This document shows positions 33,533-41,926 of a DNA stretch of 64,000 nucleotides, one piece after another (the stretch's first letter is position 1; each line of letters opens with the position of its first letter). Location: assembly GCF_000383595.1 (NCBI RefSeq), contig NZ_KB911581.1, positions 4,310,496-4,374,495 of the forward strand, written 5' to 3'. The notes under the pieces were generated by a model that had not been told where the DNA came from, made no database searches, and saw only the letters and a program-made list of their open reading frames with translations. The DNA is from Streptomyces bottropensis ATCC 25435 (GTDB lineage: Bacteria > Actinomycetota > Actinomycetes > Streptomycetales > Streptomycetaceae). A program made the position numbers and the translations under genes.

Positions 33533-33946
33533 GTGACCGGACTTGTGGTGTGCGGACTGGTGCTCGGGTTGGCGAGCGTCTACGGAGTGCTGCATCGGCG
33601 GCGGAGCGGGAGGGTCAGGGTGCGCGGGCGGGACGGTGACAAGCGGCTCGACGCGGCGGAGTTGGGGGAGGGGCTCGGTGAACGGGCCACGCTCGTGCAG
33701 TTCTCCAGCGCCTTCTGCGCCCCCTGCCGGGCGACCCGCAGGGTGCTCGCCGAGGTGGCCGGAATGGTCCCCGGCGTCGCCCATGTGGAGATCGACGCGG
33801 AGGAACACCTCGGCCTCGTACGACGGCTGGACATCCTCAAGACGCCGACCGTGCTCGTCCTCGACGCGGAGGGCCGGATCGTGCGCAGGGCTACGGGCCA
33901 GCCGCGCCGGGCGGATGTGATCGCCGCGCTCGGTGAGGCCGTGTGA
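33533..33946 (+). CDS. Membrane-anchored thioredoxin-like protein
   Basis: 137 residues. N-terminal membrane helix (TGLVVCGLVLGLASVYGVL), short basic region, then a thioredoxin fold with active site SAFCAPCRATRRVL (CAPC rather than CGPC) and cis-proline LKTPTVLVLDAEG. Whether the domain faces in or out is uncertain; the RRR after the helix suggests a cytosolic domain. Divergent from DUF4395 gene, consistent with a redox pair. GTG at 33533 lacks a ribosome site. Confidence 0.88.
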   Translation: MTGLVVCGLVLGLASVYGVLHRRRSGRVRVRGRDGDKRLDAAELGEGLGERATLVQFSSAFCAPCRATRRVLAEVAGMVPGVAHVEIDAEEHLGLVRRLDILKTPTVLVLDAEGRIVRRATGQPRRADVIAALGEAV

Positions 33947-34002
33947 AGCCGCACACCGGTACGCACTTGACTGCGGGCCGCACCCGTCGTCAGCCTGGCC
34001 GG

Positions 34003-34083
34003 ATGCCCCGAGAACTCCTTCTCTTCGCGCGCGTGCACGTGGACCTGGTCCGCACCGCGAGTTCGCGCTGTCCGGGTCCGTGA
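34003..34083 (+). CDS. Putative leader peptide upstream of flavin reductase
   Basis: 26 residues: MPRELLLFARVHVDLVRT then ASSRCPGP. It matches the Streptomyces leader-peptide pattern R-x-H-V-D-L-x-R-x-x-S-x-x-C with a cysteine near the C-terminus. These short ORFs precede sulfur or flavin genes and may act as attenuators that sense cysteine. TTGACT-N18-CAGCCT lies directly upstream (33967-33996) and would start transcription at the ATG, so it could be leaderless. Stop is 44 nt before the flavin reductase start. Confidence 0.72.
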   Translation: MPRELLLFARVHVDLVRTASSRCPGP

Positions 34084-34127
34084 GCAGCCGCGCACGAGCC
34101 CGTCGACCCGAGCAGAAGGACACCTCC

Positions 34128-34637
34128 ATGACGGCCACCCCCGGCCTCCGTTCGCCCCGCCTGGCCTCCCCCGACCTCCTGCGTTCGGTGTTCCGGCGGC
34201 ACGCCGCGGGCGTCGCCGTGATCACCGCGCGGGACGGCGGGGGCCCGGTCGGTTTCACCGCCACCTCGCTCACCTCGGTCTCCGCCGAGCCCCCGCTGCT
34301 CTCGTTCGGCATCGGCACCGGAGCCTCCAGCTGGCCGGTGATCTCCGAGGCGGAGCACGTGGGCGTGCACATACTCGGGGAGCACCAGCGGGAGCTGGCC
34401 GCCACCTTCGCCCGCAGCGGCGCCGACCGGTTCGGGGCGCCCACCGGATGGCGTAGCGGCCCGGAGGGAGTTCCCGTCCTCGACGACGTGCTCGCGTGGC
34501 TGGTCTGCCGGGTGGTGGCGCGTGTCCCGGCGGGGGACCACCGGATCGTCCTCGCCGAGGTGGTCGTCGGCGATCCCTCGGGCGCGGGCCGGCCGCTGTT
34601 GTATCACCAGGGCCGCTTCGGCGGTCTGCGAGACTGA
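34128..34637 (+). CDS. Flavin reductase family protein
   Basis: 169 residues. Flavin reductase-like (RutF/HpaC-type) split barrel: LRSVFRRHAAGVAVITARDGGGPVGFTATSLTSVSAEPPLLSFGI (FMN/FAD-binding TSxxS region), HVGVHILGEHQRELAATFARSGADRF, and LLYHQGRFGGL at the C-terminus. It would supply reduced flavin to a two-component monooxygenase such as those of sulfonate or polyketide metabolism. Partner not adjacent. ATG at 34128 with AAGGA. Preceded by a leader peptide. Confidence 0.88.
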   Translation: MTATPGLRSPRLASPDLLRSVFRRHAAGVAVITARDGGGPVGFTATSLTSVSAEPPLLSFGIGTGASSWPVISEAEHVGVHILGEHQRELAATFARSGADRFGAPTGWRSGPEGVPVLDDVLAWLVCRVVARVPAGDHRIVLAEVVVGDPSGAGRPLLYHQGRFGGLRD

Positions 34638-34841
34638 GGCCCGCGCGATTACGCAGGGTTGCCTAACTCACAGTTCAAAGCGCTTGCTTAGCGGGCACGA
34701 CATGCGGGAGCGTAGGTGTCGTACTGGTGAGTAATATTCTGCTCGGAGCGCAGGTCGCCCCGATCGGGATCGGCCGCTTCAGGCGCCTATGCTGCCTGGA
34801 AGAAGGCAGCCCAGAAATGACGATGCAGTAGGAGAGCCGGC

Positions 34842-35627
34842 GTGAGCTTGAGGATCGTTGTCACTGTGAAGTACGTGCCCGACGCCACTGGCGACCGGCA
34901 CTTCGCCGATGACCTGACCGTCGACCGTGACGACGTGGACGGCCTGCTCTCCGAGCTGGACGAGTACGCCGTCGAGCAGGCGCTGCAGATCGCCGACGAG
35001 GCCGACGACGCCGAGATCACCGTGCTGACCGTGGGCCCGGAGGACGCCAAGGACGCGCTGCGCAAGGCGCTGTCGATGGGTGCGGACAAGGCGATCCACG
35101 TCGAGGACGACGACCTGCACGGCACCGACGCCCTCGGTACCTCGCTGGTGCTGGCCAAGGCGATCGAGAAGGCCGGCTACGACCTGGTGATCTCCGGCAT
35201 GGCCTCCACCGACGGCACGATGGGCGTCGTCCCGGCGCTGCTGGCCGAGCGCCTGGGCGTCCCGCAGGTCACGCTGCTCTCCGAGATCTCCGTCGAGGAC
35301 GGCACGGTCAAGGGCCGCCGGGACGGCGACGCCGCCTCCGAGCAGCTTCAGGCCTCGCTGCCGGCCGTGGTCTCGGTCACCGACCAGTCGGGTGAGGCGC
35401 GTTACCCGTCCTTCAAGGGCATCATGGCGGCGAAGAAGAAGCCGGTGCAGTCCTGGGACCTGTCCGACCTCGACATCGAGGCCGAAGAGGTCGGCCTGGA
35501 GGGCGCCTGGACGGCTGTCGACTCCGCGGCCCAGCGCCCGGCGCGCACCGCCGGCACGATCGTCAAGGACGAGGGCGAGGGCGGCAAGCAGCTCGCCGAG
35601 TTCCTCGCGGGCCAGAAGTTCATCTAG
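34842..35627 (+). CDS. etfB: Electron transfer flavoprotein beta subunit
   Basis: 261 residues. Typical EtfB: IVVTVKYVPDATGDRHF start, DEYAVEQALQIADEA, ALRKALSMGADKAIHVED, LAKAIEKAGYDLVISGMASTDGTMGVVPALLAERLGVPQVT and MAAKKKPVQSWDLSDL. With EtfA it binds FAD and AMP and carries electrons from acyl-CoA dehydrogenases to the quinone pool. GTG at 34842 after TAGGAG. A TAATAT hexamer at 34732-34737 may be its -10. etfA follows after 89 nt. Confidence 0.97.
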   Translation: MSLRIVVTVKYVPDATGDRHFADDLTVDRDDVDGLLSELDEYAVEQALQIADEADDAEITVLTVGPEDAKDALRKALSMGADKAIHVEDDDLHGTDALGTSLVLAKAIEKAGYDLVISGMASTDGTMGVVPALLAERLGVPQVTLLSEISVEDGTVKGRRDGDAASEQLQASLPAVVSVTDQSGEARYPSFKGIMAAKKKPVQSWDLSDLDIEAEEVGLEGAWTAVDSAAQRPARTAGTIVKDEGEGGKQLAEFLAGQKFI

Positions 35628-35716
35628 CCCCTGCGGCCCGCCGCGGCTCCCGGCCCGGCTGAGGCCCGCCTCCTCCCCTCCCCTCAAGCCTTCGCAATCC
35701 GCAGGAGAGCAATCCC

Positions 35717-36679
35717 ATGGCTGAAGTTCTCGTCTACGTCGACCACGTGGACGGCGCCGTCCGCAAGCCCACCCTGGAGCTGCTGACCCTGGCCCGCCGC
35801 ATCGGCGAGCCCGTCGCCGTCGCCCTCGGTTCCGGTGCCGCCGACACGGCCGCCGCCCTCGCCGAGCACGGTGCGGTCAAGGTCCTCACGCACGACGCCG
35901 CCGAGTACGCCGACTACCTCGTCGTCCCCAAGGTCGACGCGCTGCAGGCCGCGTACGAGGCCGTCTCCCCGGCCGCCGTTCTCGTCCCCTCCTCCGCCGA
36001 GGGCAAGGAGATCGCCGCCCGCCTGGCGCTGCGCATCGGTTCCGGCATCATCACCGACGCCATCGACCTCGAAGCGTCCGACGAGGGCCCCGTGGCCACC
36101 CAGTCGGTGTTCGCGGCCTCCTTCACCACCAAGTCCCGGGTCGCCAAGGGCACCCCGGTCATCACCGTCAAGCCCAACTCCGCCGCCGTCGAGGCCGCCC
36201 CGGCCGCGGGCGCGGTCGAGGCCCTCGCGGTGACGTTCGGCGCGCTGGCCACCGGCACCAAGGTCACCGGCCGTACCCCGCGCGAGTCGACCGGGCGCCC
36301 GGAGCTGACCGAGGCCGCGATCGTCGTCTCCGGCGGCCGCGGCGTCAACGGCAGCGAGAACTTCGCGCTCATCGAGTCCCTCGCCGACTCCCTCGGCGCG
36401 GCCGTGGGCGCCTCCCGCGCCGCCGTGGACGCCGGCTGGTACCCGCACACCAACCAGGTCGGCCAGACCGGCAAGTCCGTCTCGCCGCAGCTGTACATCG
36501 CCAACGGCATCTCCGGCGCCATCCAGCACCGCGCAGGCATGCAGACCTCCAAGACCATCGTGGCCGTCAACAAGGACGCCGAGGCCCCGATCTTCGACCT
36601 CGTCGACTACGGCGTGGTCGGTGACCTCTTCGACGTCGTCCCCCAGCTCACCGAGGAGATCAACGCCCGCAAGGGCTGA
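35717..36679 (+). CDS. etfA: Electron transfer flavoprotein alpha subunit
   Basis: 320 residues. N-terminal domain (VLVYVDHVDGAVRKPTLELL), then the C-terminal FAD domain: VSGGRGVNGSENFALIESLADSLGAAVGASRAAVDAGW, PHTNQVGQTGKSVSPQLYIANGISGAIQHRAGM and NKDAEAPIFDLVDYGVVGDLF, the EtfA signature. Works with the EtfB encoded upstream. ATG at 35717 after AGGAGAG. A very strong terminator ends the unit. Confidence 0.98.
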   Translation: MAEVLVYVDHVDGAVRKPTLELLTLARRIGEPVAVALGSGAADTAAALAEHGAVKVLTHDAAEYADYLVVPKVDALQAAYEAVSPAAVLVPSSAEGKEIAARLALRIGSGIITDAIDLEASDEGPVATQSVFAASFTTKSRVAKGTPVITVKPNSAAVEAAPAAGAVEALAVTFGALATGTKVTGRTPRESTGRPELTEAAIVVSGGRGVNGSENFALIESLADSLGAAVGASRAAVDAGWYPHTNQVGQTGKSVSPQLYIANGISGAIQHRAGMQTSKTIVAVNKDAEAPIFDLVDYGVVGDLFDVVPQLTEEINARKG

Positions 36680-36692
36680 CCTCCGAAGTCGT

Positions 36693-36734
36693 CCGAGGCC
36701 CCCGTGACCGCAGATGCGGTCACGGGGGCCTCGG
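36693..36734. terminator. Bidirectional terminator, 20-bp perfect stem
   Basis: Perfect 20-bp arms (36693-36712 and 36715-36734) with only GA between them. It starts 13 nt after the etfA stop and ends one base before the stop of the convergent endonuclease-fold gene. Confidence 0.93.
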
Positions 36735-36735
36735 C

Positions 36736-37623
36736 TCATCCCAGGGTCAGCGAGGCCTGCACCGGCAGATGGTCGCTCGGGTACAGCCCGTCGACGGAGA
36801 AGGTGTTCATCGCGGCCCAGTGCGTGGTCACCCCGGGCGAGGTCAAAATCCAGTCGATGCGGCGTCCGTCGGGCTTGAGCGCCCGGTAGCCGTGGTACGT
36901 CCCGTACGCCGGACTGCGCGAGTCGGCCGCGTCCCAGGCGTCCACGAGTCCGCCCGCGAGCATCAGGTCGTACACCCGGTTGTCGTGGGCGGCCGCGTTG
37001 AAGTCGCCGGTGACGACGACCGGCGCCGAGCGGTCCCATCCGGCGAGCGTCTCGCCGACCAGCTTCGCGGAACGCTCCCGGGCGTACTGGCTGACACTGT
37101 CCAGGTGGGTGTTGAGGACGTAGAACTCCCGCCCCCCATCGGCGAGATCGGCGAACTTGACCCAGGTCACCATGCGCAGCCAGTCCGCACCCCAGGTGTT
37201 GGAGGCGATCGTGTAGGGGGTGTCGGACAGCCAGAAGTGGTCGAACTCGATCGGGTCGAGTCTGCGGGTGTCGTAGAAGATCGCCATGAACTCGTCCTTG
37301 CTGCCACCCCCTCGGCCCGTGCCGATCCAGTCGTAGTGCCCGCCGAGATCCTTCTCGATCATGCGCAGCTGCTGGTACAGCCCCTCCTGGGTGCCGATGA
37401 CATGGGGTCGCTCGCGGCGCAGCAGCTCCCTCATCACCGGGCGGCGCACCGCCCAGCGCGGTGTGGAGTCGACGACGGTCGCGAAGCGCACGTTGAACGT
37501 CATGACGTTCAGGGCGCCCGCGTACTCGCCGGCGGACGCCGGCTGTGACGAGCCCCCCGTGGTCAGCAGCGGCACGGCGATGGCGGCGGCCGCCGCGGAC
37601 CTGAGTCCTTGGCGGCGCGTCAC
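36736..37623 (-). CDS. Secreted endonuclease/exonuclease/phosphatase-family protein
   Basis: 295 residues from GTG at 37623 (AAGAGGT upstream; TTG at 37641 is an alternative). Signal peptide with a twin-arginine-like TRRQGLRS and hydrophobic AAAAAIAVPLL. EEP fold: LNVMTFNVRF, HVIGTQEGLYQQL, FYVLNTHLDSVS, VVVTGDFNAAAHD, RRIDWILTS and YPSDHLPVQ. These are all the metal and catalytic residues of the DNase I/sphingomyelinase superfamily. Exported enzyme; could be a nuclease or a phosphodiesterase. Confidence 0.93.
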   Translation of the reverse strand: MTRRQGLRSAAAAAIAVPLLTTGGSSQPASAGEYAGALNVMTFNVRFATVVDSTPRWAVRRPVMRELLRRERPHVIGTQEGLYQQLRMIEKDLGGHYDWIGTGRGGGSKDEFMAIFYDTRRLDPIEFDHFWLSDTPYTIASNTWGADWLRMVTWVKFADLADGGREFYVLNTHLDSVSQYARERSAKLVGETLAGWDRSAPVVVTGDFNAAAHDNRVYDLMLAGGLVDAWDAADSRSPAYGTYHGYRALKPDGRRIDWILTSPGVTTHWAAMNTFSVDGLYPSDHLPVQASLTLG

Positions 37624-37754
37624 TCCGACCTCTTTCGGCAACGCGATCTCCTCCCCTTGGGGTCAGGATGAACCTTGCCCATGAATAACGTAAGAAGCGG
37701 ACGGGTCGGCAGTGACCAGGGGGACGACATGGGGAATCACACGTCGAGACGGTG

Positions 37755-37784
37755 TTGACCGGGGTGAAGATCGACGACTAGCTT
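37755..37784 (+). promoter_or_regulatory. Promoter of DUF6986 gene
   Basis: TTGACC (37755-37760), 18-nt spacer, TAGCTT (37779-37784). Transcription would start near 37791, inside the palindromic cluster and about 40 nt before the ATG. Confidence 0.65.
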
Positions 37785-37789
37785 CGGGA

Positions 37790-37817
37790 TACGGATTTCC
37801 GATTCCGTAGTGCGGAA
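37790..37817. promoter_or_regulatory. Overlapping palindromes resembling an IclR/AllR-type operator
   Basis: TACGGA-N8-TCCGTA (37790-37809) overlaps TTCCG-TAGTG-CGGAA (37803-37817). The second is a 15-bp inverted repeat of the kind bound by IclR-family repressors such as AllR. They lie just downstream of the predicted -10, so a bound protein would block transcription. Confidence 0.55.
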
Positions 37818-37832
37818 AGTGGAGGTTTTGGG

Positions 37833-39128
37833 ATGGGGCAGGGCCGGCAGGAGCACGTGGCGAGGAGTCTCTCGGGCGCCGTCAGCGAGGAGATCAGCGC
37901 CTCCCTCGCCCCCGTCGACGCGGAGCTGGAGCGCCGCTACCCGGGCGACCCGGGCACCCGCCAGCCCGTGCACACCGTCTACGTGCCCGGTGACGCCTTC
38001 GCCGCCGACACCGTCCGCGCCTGGGGCGACCGGGCCCTCGCCGCCCTCGACGAGCACGCCCCCGACGCCGCCTCCTTCGCCGCCGTCCTCGGCCTCGCCG
38101 ACGACCTCGCGCAGCCGGTGTACGACCGCGTCCGCGCCAAGCTGGAGCGCGAGCCGATCGAGGACCTGCGCGTCGACTTCGAGGACGGCTACGGGCCGCG
38201 CCCGGACGCCGAGGAGGACGAGGCCGCCGCCCGCGCCGCCCGGCTGATCGCCGAGGCCTACGCCACGGGCACGGCCGCCCCGTACATGGGCATCCGCATG
38301 AAGTGCATGGAGGCGCCGGTGCGCGAGCGGGGCATCCGCACCCTCGACATCTTCCTCAGCGGCCTGCTGGCGGCCGGGCCCCTGCCCGACGGACTGGTCC
38401 TGACCCTGCCCAAGGTGACCTACGCCGAGCAGGTCACCGCGATGGTCCGGCTCCTCGAAGCCTTCGAGAAGGCGCGCGGCCTGGAGCCCGGCCGGATCGG
38501 CTTCGAGATCCAGATCGAGACCAGCCAGTCCATCCTGGCCGCCGACGGCACCGCCACCGTCGCCCGCATGATCGGCGCCGCCGAGGGCCGCGCCACCGGC
38601 CTGCACTACGGCACCTTCGACTACAGCGCCTGCCTCGGCGTCTCCGCCGCCCACCAGGCCAGCGACCACCCCGCCGCCGACCACGCCAAGGCGATCATGC
38701 AGGTCGCGGCGGCCGGCACCGGCGTACGCGTCTGCGACGGCTCCACCAACATCCTGCCGGTCGGCGCCACGGAGCAGGTCCACGACGCCTGGCGCCTGCA
38801 CTACGGCCTCACCCGCCGCGCCCTGGCCCGTGCCTACTACCAGGGCTGGGACATGCACCCCGGCCACATCCCCACCCGCTACGCGGCCGTCTTCGCCTTC
38901 TACCGCGAGGGCTACGAGCAGGCCGCCGCCCGCCTCTCCCGCTACGCCCACCGGGCCGGCGGCGACGTGATGGACGAGCCCGCGACCGCCAAGGCCCTCA
39001 GCGGCTATCTGCTGCGGGGCCTGGACTGCGGCGCCCTCGACATCGGCGAGGTGGCCGGGGCGACCGGTCTGACCCGCGCCGACCTGGAGGGCTTCGCGGC
39101 GCCGCGACGGGCCGATCCCACCCGCTAG
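37833..39128 (+). CDS. DUF6986 aldolase/citrate-lyase-like protein
   Basis: 431 residues. Resembles the HpcH/HpaI or CitE TIM-barrel class: VDFEDGYGPRPDAEEDEAA, APYMGIRMKCMEAPVRERGIRTLDIFL, GLVLTLPKVTYAEQV, GRIGFEIQIETSQSILAADGT, ATGLHYGTFDYSACLGVSAAHQASDHPAADHAKAIM and GWDMHPGHIPTRYAAVFAFY. The Glu/Asp clusters (IQIET, VDFED) are likely Mg ligands. Member of DUF6986; probable C-C or CoA-ester lyase, substrate unknown. ATG at 37833 after GGAGG. Regulation by an IclR-like repressor is suggested by the promoter palindromes. Confidence 0.85.
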   Translation: MGQGRQEHVARSLSGAVSEEISASLAPVDAELERRYPGDPGTRQPVHTVYVPGDAFAADTVRAWGDRALAALDEHAPDAASFAAVLGLADDLAQPVYDRVRAKLEREPIEDLRVDFEDGYGPRPDAEEDEAAARAARLIAEAYATGTAAPYMGIRMKCMEAPVRERGIRTLDIFLSGLLAAGPLPDGLVLTLPKVTYAEQVTAMVRLLEAFEKARGLEPGRIGFEIQIETSQSILAADGTATVARMIGAAEGRATGLHYGTFDYSACLGVSAAHQASDHPAADHAKAIMQVAAAGTGVRVCDGSTNILPVGATEQVHDAWRLHYGLTRRALARAYYQGWDMHPGHIPTRYAAVFAFYREGYEQAAARLSRYAHRAGGDVMDEPATAKALSGYLLRGLDCGALDIGEVAGATGLTRADLEGFAAPRRADPTR

Positions 39129-39260
39129 TCCGGCCGATAGGGGCGGGTCACGGCGGACAAGTAGCGGTCCTGTGACAGCCGTTGGCGCCGGTCCGAAGCG
39201 CCCCCGTCCACCGCATAGGCTGTACGCCATTCATCGGTGTGTCACAGGAGCGAGGCGCGG

Positions 39261-41132
39261 GTGTCTTCGGGGGCGAACGAACAGACGGACGGCATCGGGC
39301 GGATTCTCGCCGGACGGTACCGGATCGTGGGGCAGCTCGGGCGCGGCGGCATGGGCGTGGTCTGGCGGGCCGTGGACGAGGTGCTCCACCGTGAGGTCGC
39401 CCTCAAGGAACTGCGCACCTACACGGACGCCGGCGCGCCCGAACTGGCCGACCTCGGGCTGCGGATGCAGCGCGAGGCCCGGGCCGCCGCCCGCGTCCGG
39501 CACCCCGGAGTCGTCGCCGTCCACGACGTGGCCGAGGTCGACGGGCGCCCGCTGATCGTCATGGAACTGGTCGACGGGCCGTCCCTGGACGACGTCCTGC
39601 GCGACCGGGGCCTGCTCGACGCGCGCGAGGCGGCCGCCATCGGCGCCAAGGTCATGGACGCCCTCGCCGCCGCCCACCGGGTCGGAGTTCTGCACCGCGA
39701 CGTCAAACCCGGCAACATCCTCCTGGACCGCTCGGGCCGCGTCGTCCTCACCGACTTCGGCATCGCCACCATGGAGGACCCGGGCGACGGCTCCGCCACC
39801 CACCTCACCCGCAGCGGCGAACTCGTCGGCTCCCTCGACTATTTGGCCCCCGAACGCGCCCAGGGCAACGACCCCGGCCCCGCCTCCGACGTCTGGGCGC
39901 TCGGCGCCACCCTGTACGCGGCCGTCGAGGGCGCGTCCCCGTTCCGGCGTACGTCCACCTGGTCGACGCTCACCGCGATCGTGAGCGACGAGCTGCCCGA
40001 ACCCCGGCGGGCGGGCCCCCTCGGGCCCGTGCTGCGGCAGCTGATGGACAAGCGCCCGGAGCAGCGCCCGGACGCCGACGGGGCCCGTGCCCTGCTGGAG
40101 GCCGTGGCCGCCGGGAGCGCGCCCGACTCCCCAGCGACGGGGCCGGGCGGCGGCCCGGCCCCCGGGCCGAGGGCGGAGACAGAACGAAGCATGCCGTCGG
40201 TGCCCCCGGGCTTCGGCCCGCCGCAGCCCGCCGCCCCGGGGCCCGGCACGGGCGCCGGGAGCGGGGGCGGGGCCGGTGCGACGGGCCCGACCCCCGGCTT
40301 CGGCCCGCCGCAGCCCGCCGCCCCGGGGCCCGGCACGGGCGCCTCGGCGGAGATCGGCGTGCCCGCCCCGGGCGCCCCGCGGCCGCCGGCACCCGCCTCG
40401 GGACCCGTCACCACCGTGTCCCCGACCGGTGGCCGTGGTCCCCGCAAGGGGCGCGCCCTGCTCGCCGCCGTGGCCGTCACCGTCGTCCTCGCCGCCTCCG
40501 GCGCCACCGTCGCGCTGCTCAACGGGGACGACGACGCGAAGAAGGGCGCCCGGACCTCCGCCGACGCGCCGGCCGACGGCACCCCCTCCCCGGGCCGCAG
40601 CCGGGGCACGGTCGACCTCTCCGACGACACCGGCGCCAAGGGCAACGGCGAGGGCGAGGACGACGAGGCGGCCGCGAGCCCGAGCGAGAAGGCCAAGGAC
40701 ACGGACGACAAGGAGACCGAGGCGTCCGCCTCCCCGTCGAAGAACGGCAGCGCCGGCACCACCGGCGGCTCAGGGGGTGCGGAGACCTCGGGCGGCTCCA
40801 CCGGAGGGGGAACGACCGGCGGGACGTCCGGAGGGGCGACCGAGGAGGCACCGGTCTGCCACTCGATCGGCGGCGGCAAGTACAACTGCACCGTCTGGAC
40901 GACCGCCAAGTCCTACACCGCCTCCGGCACCGAGGTCGGCGTGCTCAAGCAGGGCACCAACTATTTCTTCTGCCAGCAGAACCTGGGCCGCCGCGAGACC
41001 TCCGGCGAATGGACCAACGTGTGGTGGGCCAAGACCGACGACGACAGCGGCAACACGGACGTCTACGTCAGCGTGGTCTACGTCCAGGGCGGCGACAACG
41101 ACGCCCCGGTGCCCGGCCTTCCGGTCTGCTGA
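39261..41132 (+). CDS. Receptor-type Ser/Thr protein kinase
   Basis: 623 residues from a GTG after AGGAG. Hanks kinase domain (about 14-275): GQLGRGGMGVVWRA, VALKELRTY (Lys), HRDVKPGNILL, TDFGIATMED and LAPERAQG, all catalytic residues present. Pro/Gly-rich juxtamembrane linker with a 48-bp duplicated segment, a membrane helix (ALLAAVAVTVVLAASGATVALL), an acidic/Ser-Thr stalk and a C-terminal external domain with four cysteines (CHSIGGGKYNCTVW ... FFCQQNLG ... GLPVC), likely an SH3-like sensor. The frame opens 24 nt earlier at 39237. Confidence 0.95.
   Translation: MSSGANEQTDGIGRILAGRYRIVGQLGRGGMGVVWRAVDEVLHREVALKELRTYTDAGAPELADLGLRMQREARAAARVRHPGVVAVHDVAEVDGRPLIVMELVDGPSLDDVLRDRGLLDAREAAAIGAKVMDALAAAHRVGVLHRDVKPGNILLDRSGRVVLTDFGIATMEDPGDGSATHLTRSGELVGSLDYLAPERAQGNDPGPASDVWALGATLYAAVEGASPFRRTSTWSTLTAIVSDELPEPRRAGPLGPVLRQLMDKRPEQRPDADGARALLEAVAAGSAPDSPATGPGGGPAPGPRAETERSMPSVPPGFGPPQPAAPGPGTGAGSGGGAGATGPTPGFGPPQPAAPGPGTGASAEIGVPAPGAPRPPAPASGPVTTVSPTGGRGPRKGRALLAAVAVTVVLAASGATVALLNGDDDAKKGARTSADAPADGTPSPGRSRGTVDLSDDTGAKGNGEGEDDEAAASPSEKAKDTDDKETEASASPSKNGSAGTTGGSGGAETSGGSTGGGTTGGTSGGATEEAPVCHSIGGGKYNCTVWTTAKSYTASGTEVGVLKQGTNYFFCQQNLGRRETSGEWTNVWWAKTDDDSGNTDVYVSVVYVQGGDNDAPVPGLPVC
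40209..40343 (+). repeat. 48-bp direct repeat in kinase linker
   Basis: Identical 48-bp copies at 40209-40256 and 40296-40343, offset 87 bp (29 codons, in frame). Each encodes GFGPPQPAAPGPGTGA-like linker. Identical at the nucleotide level, so a recent duplication is likely. Confidence 0.9.
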
Positions 41133-41155
41133 GACCGGGGCCGGGCACGGCACTC

Positions 41156-41923
41156 CTACGCCCCCGGGTGCGGCCGTACGTACGATTCCAGGCCCGACAC
41201 CGTCGTCCACCCGTGCTCGGCGAACAGCTCCCTGCCTCGGACGCACCGGCCCCGGTCGCCGCGCGCCAGGGCGCAGAACTCGTCCGGGGTGGTGCCGAAC
41301 AGTGCGCGCAACTCGGCCGAGGCGGCCAGGAGTTCGCCGATGAGCGGACGCTGCCGGCCCGGGTGGGGACGCGGGCCGGGGCCGCCGTCGCGCAGGACGC
41401 CCCACCGGTTGACGTAGATCCAGGCGTGGTCGAGGGCCTCGCCCGACTCCAGCTCGACGCGGAAGTCGGAGGCGGGCAGGAGGGCCCGGCGGAAGTTGCC
41501 GGTCGGTGAGTCGGCGCCCTCGCTCGCGTCGACCACGGCGAGCTGCGCCTCGTCGAGCCAGGTGAGGAACAGGTCGGCGGTCGAGCCGGGGGAGTGGAAC
41601 GGCGACGCGGAGACATAGCCGAGGAGGCTGACATGGGCGGAGACGCCGATCCCGATGTCCGTGACCCTGGCCCTGACCATCGGGATCCGGCACCGCACAC
41701 CGTGTTCCGCCATCTTGTGGACCAGCTGCGCGGGGCAGGCGTTGGAGCCGACCGAGAGGACGGGCACCCGGTCCTCGAAGACGAGCGTGTCCAGCGGCAG
41801 CATCCGGCTGCCGTCCAGCAGTCCCGACGTGGCGGGCCACGCGCCCGGGTAGCTCAGCGGGTCCTCGCGGGGCGCCACGGCGAGGCCGAGCGCTTCGAGG
41901 TCACGGGCGTCGGAAGTGGTCAA
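41156..41923 (-). CDS. Uncharacterised protein, possibly gamma-glutamylcyclotransferase-like
   Basis: 255 residues, soluble. The stretch VPVLSVGSNACPAQLVHKM recalls the YGSN loop of the gamma-glutamylcyclotransferase fold, followed by GVSAHVSLLGYVSASPFHSPG. The C-terminal part holds a conserved-looking GWTTVSGLESYVRPHPG. I do not recognise a firm family. TTG at 41923 lies 3 nt after the LacI stop, so translation may be coupled. Confidence in the frame is good (length, codon bias), in the function low. Confidence 0.65.
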   Translation of the reverse strand: MTTSDARDLEALGLAVAPREDPLSYPGAWPATSGLLDGSRMLPLDTLVFEDRVPVLSVGSNACPAQLVHKMAEHGVRCRIPMVRARVTDIGIGVSAHVSLLGYVSASPFHSPGSTADLFLTWLDEAQLAVVDASEGADSPTGNFRRALLPASDFRVELESGEALDHAWIYVNRWGVLRDGGPGPRPHPGRQRPLIGELLAASAELRALFGTTPDEFCALARGDRGRCVRGRELFAEHGWTTVSGLESYVRPHPGA

Positions 41924-41926
41924 CGC

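Noticed and set aside
34677..34684. AAGCGCTT palindrome before etfB as a CebR or LacI site
   Set aside because: Short, lacks flanking symmetry, and control of etfBA by a sugar repressor is not supported by context.
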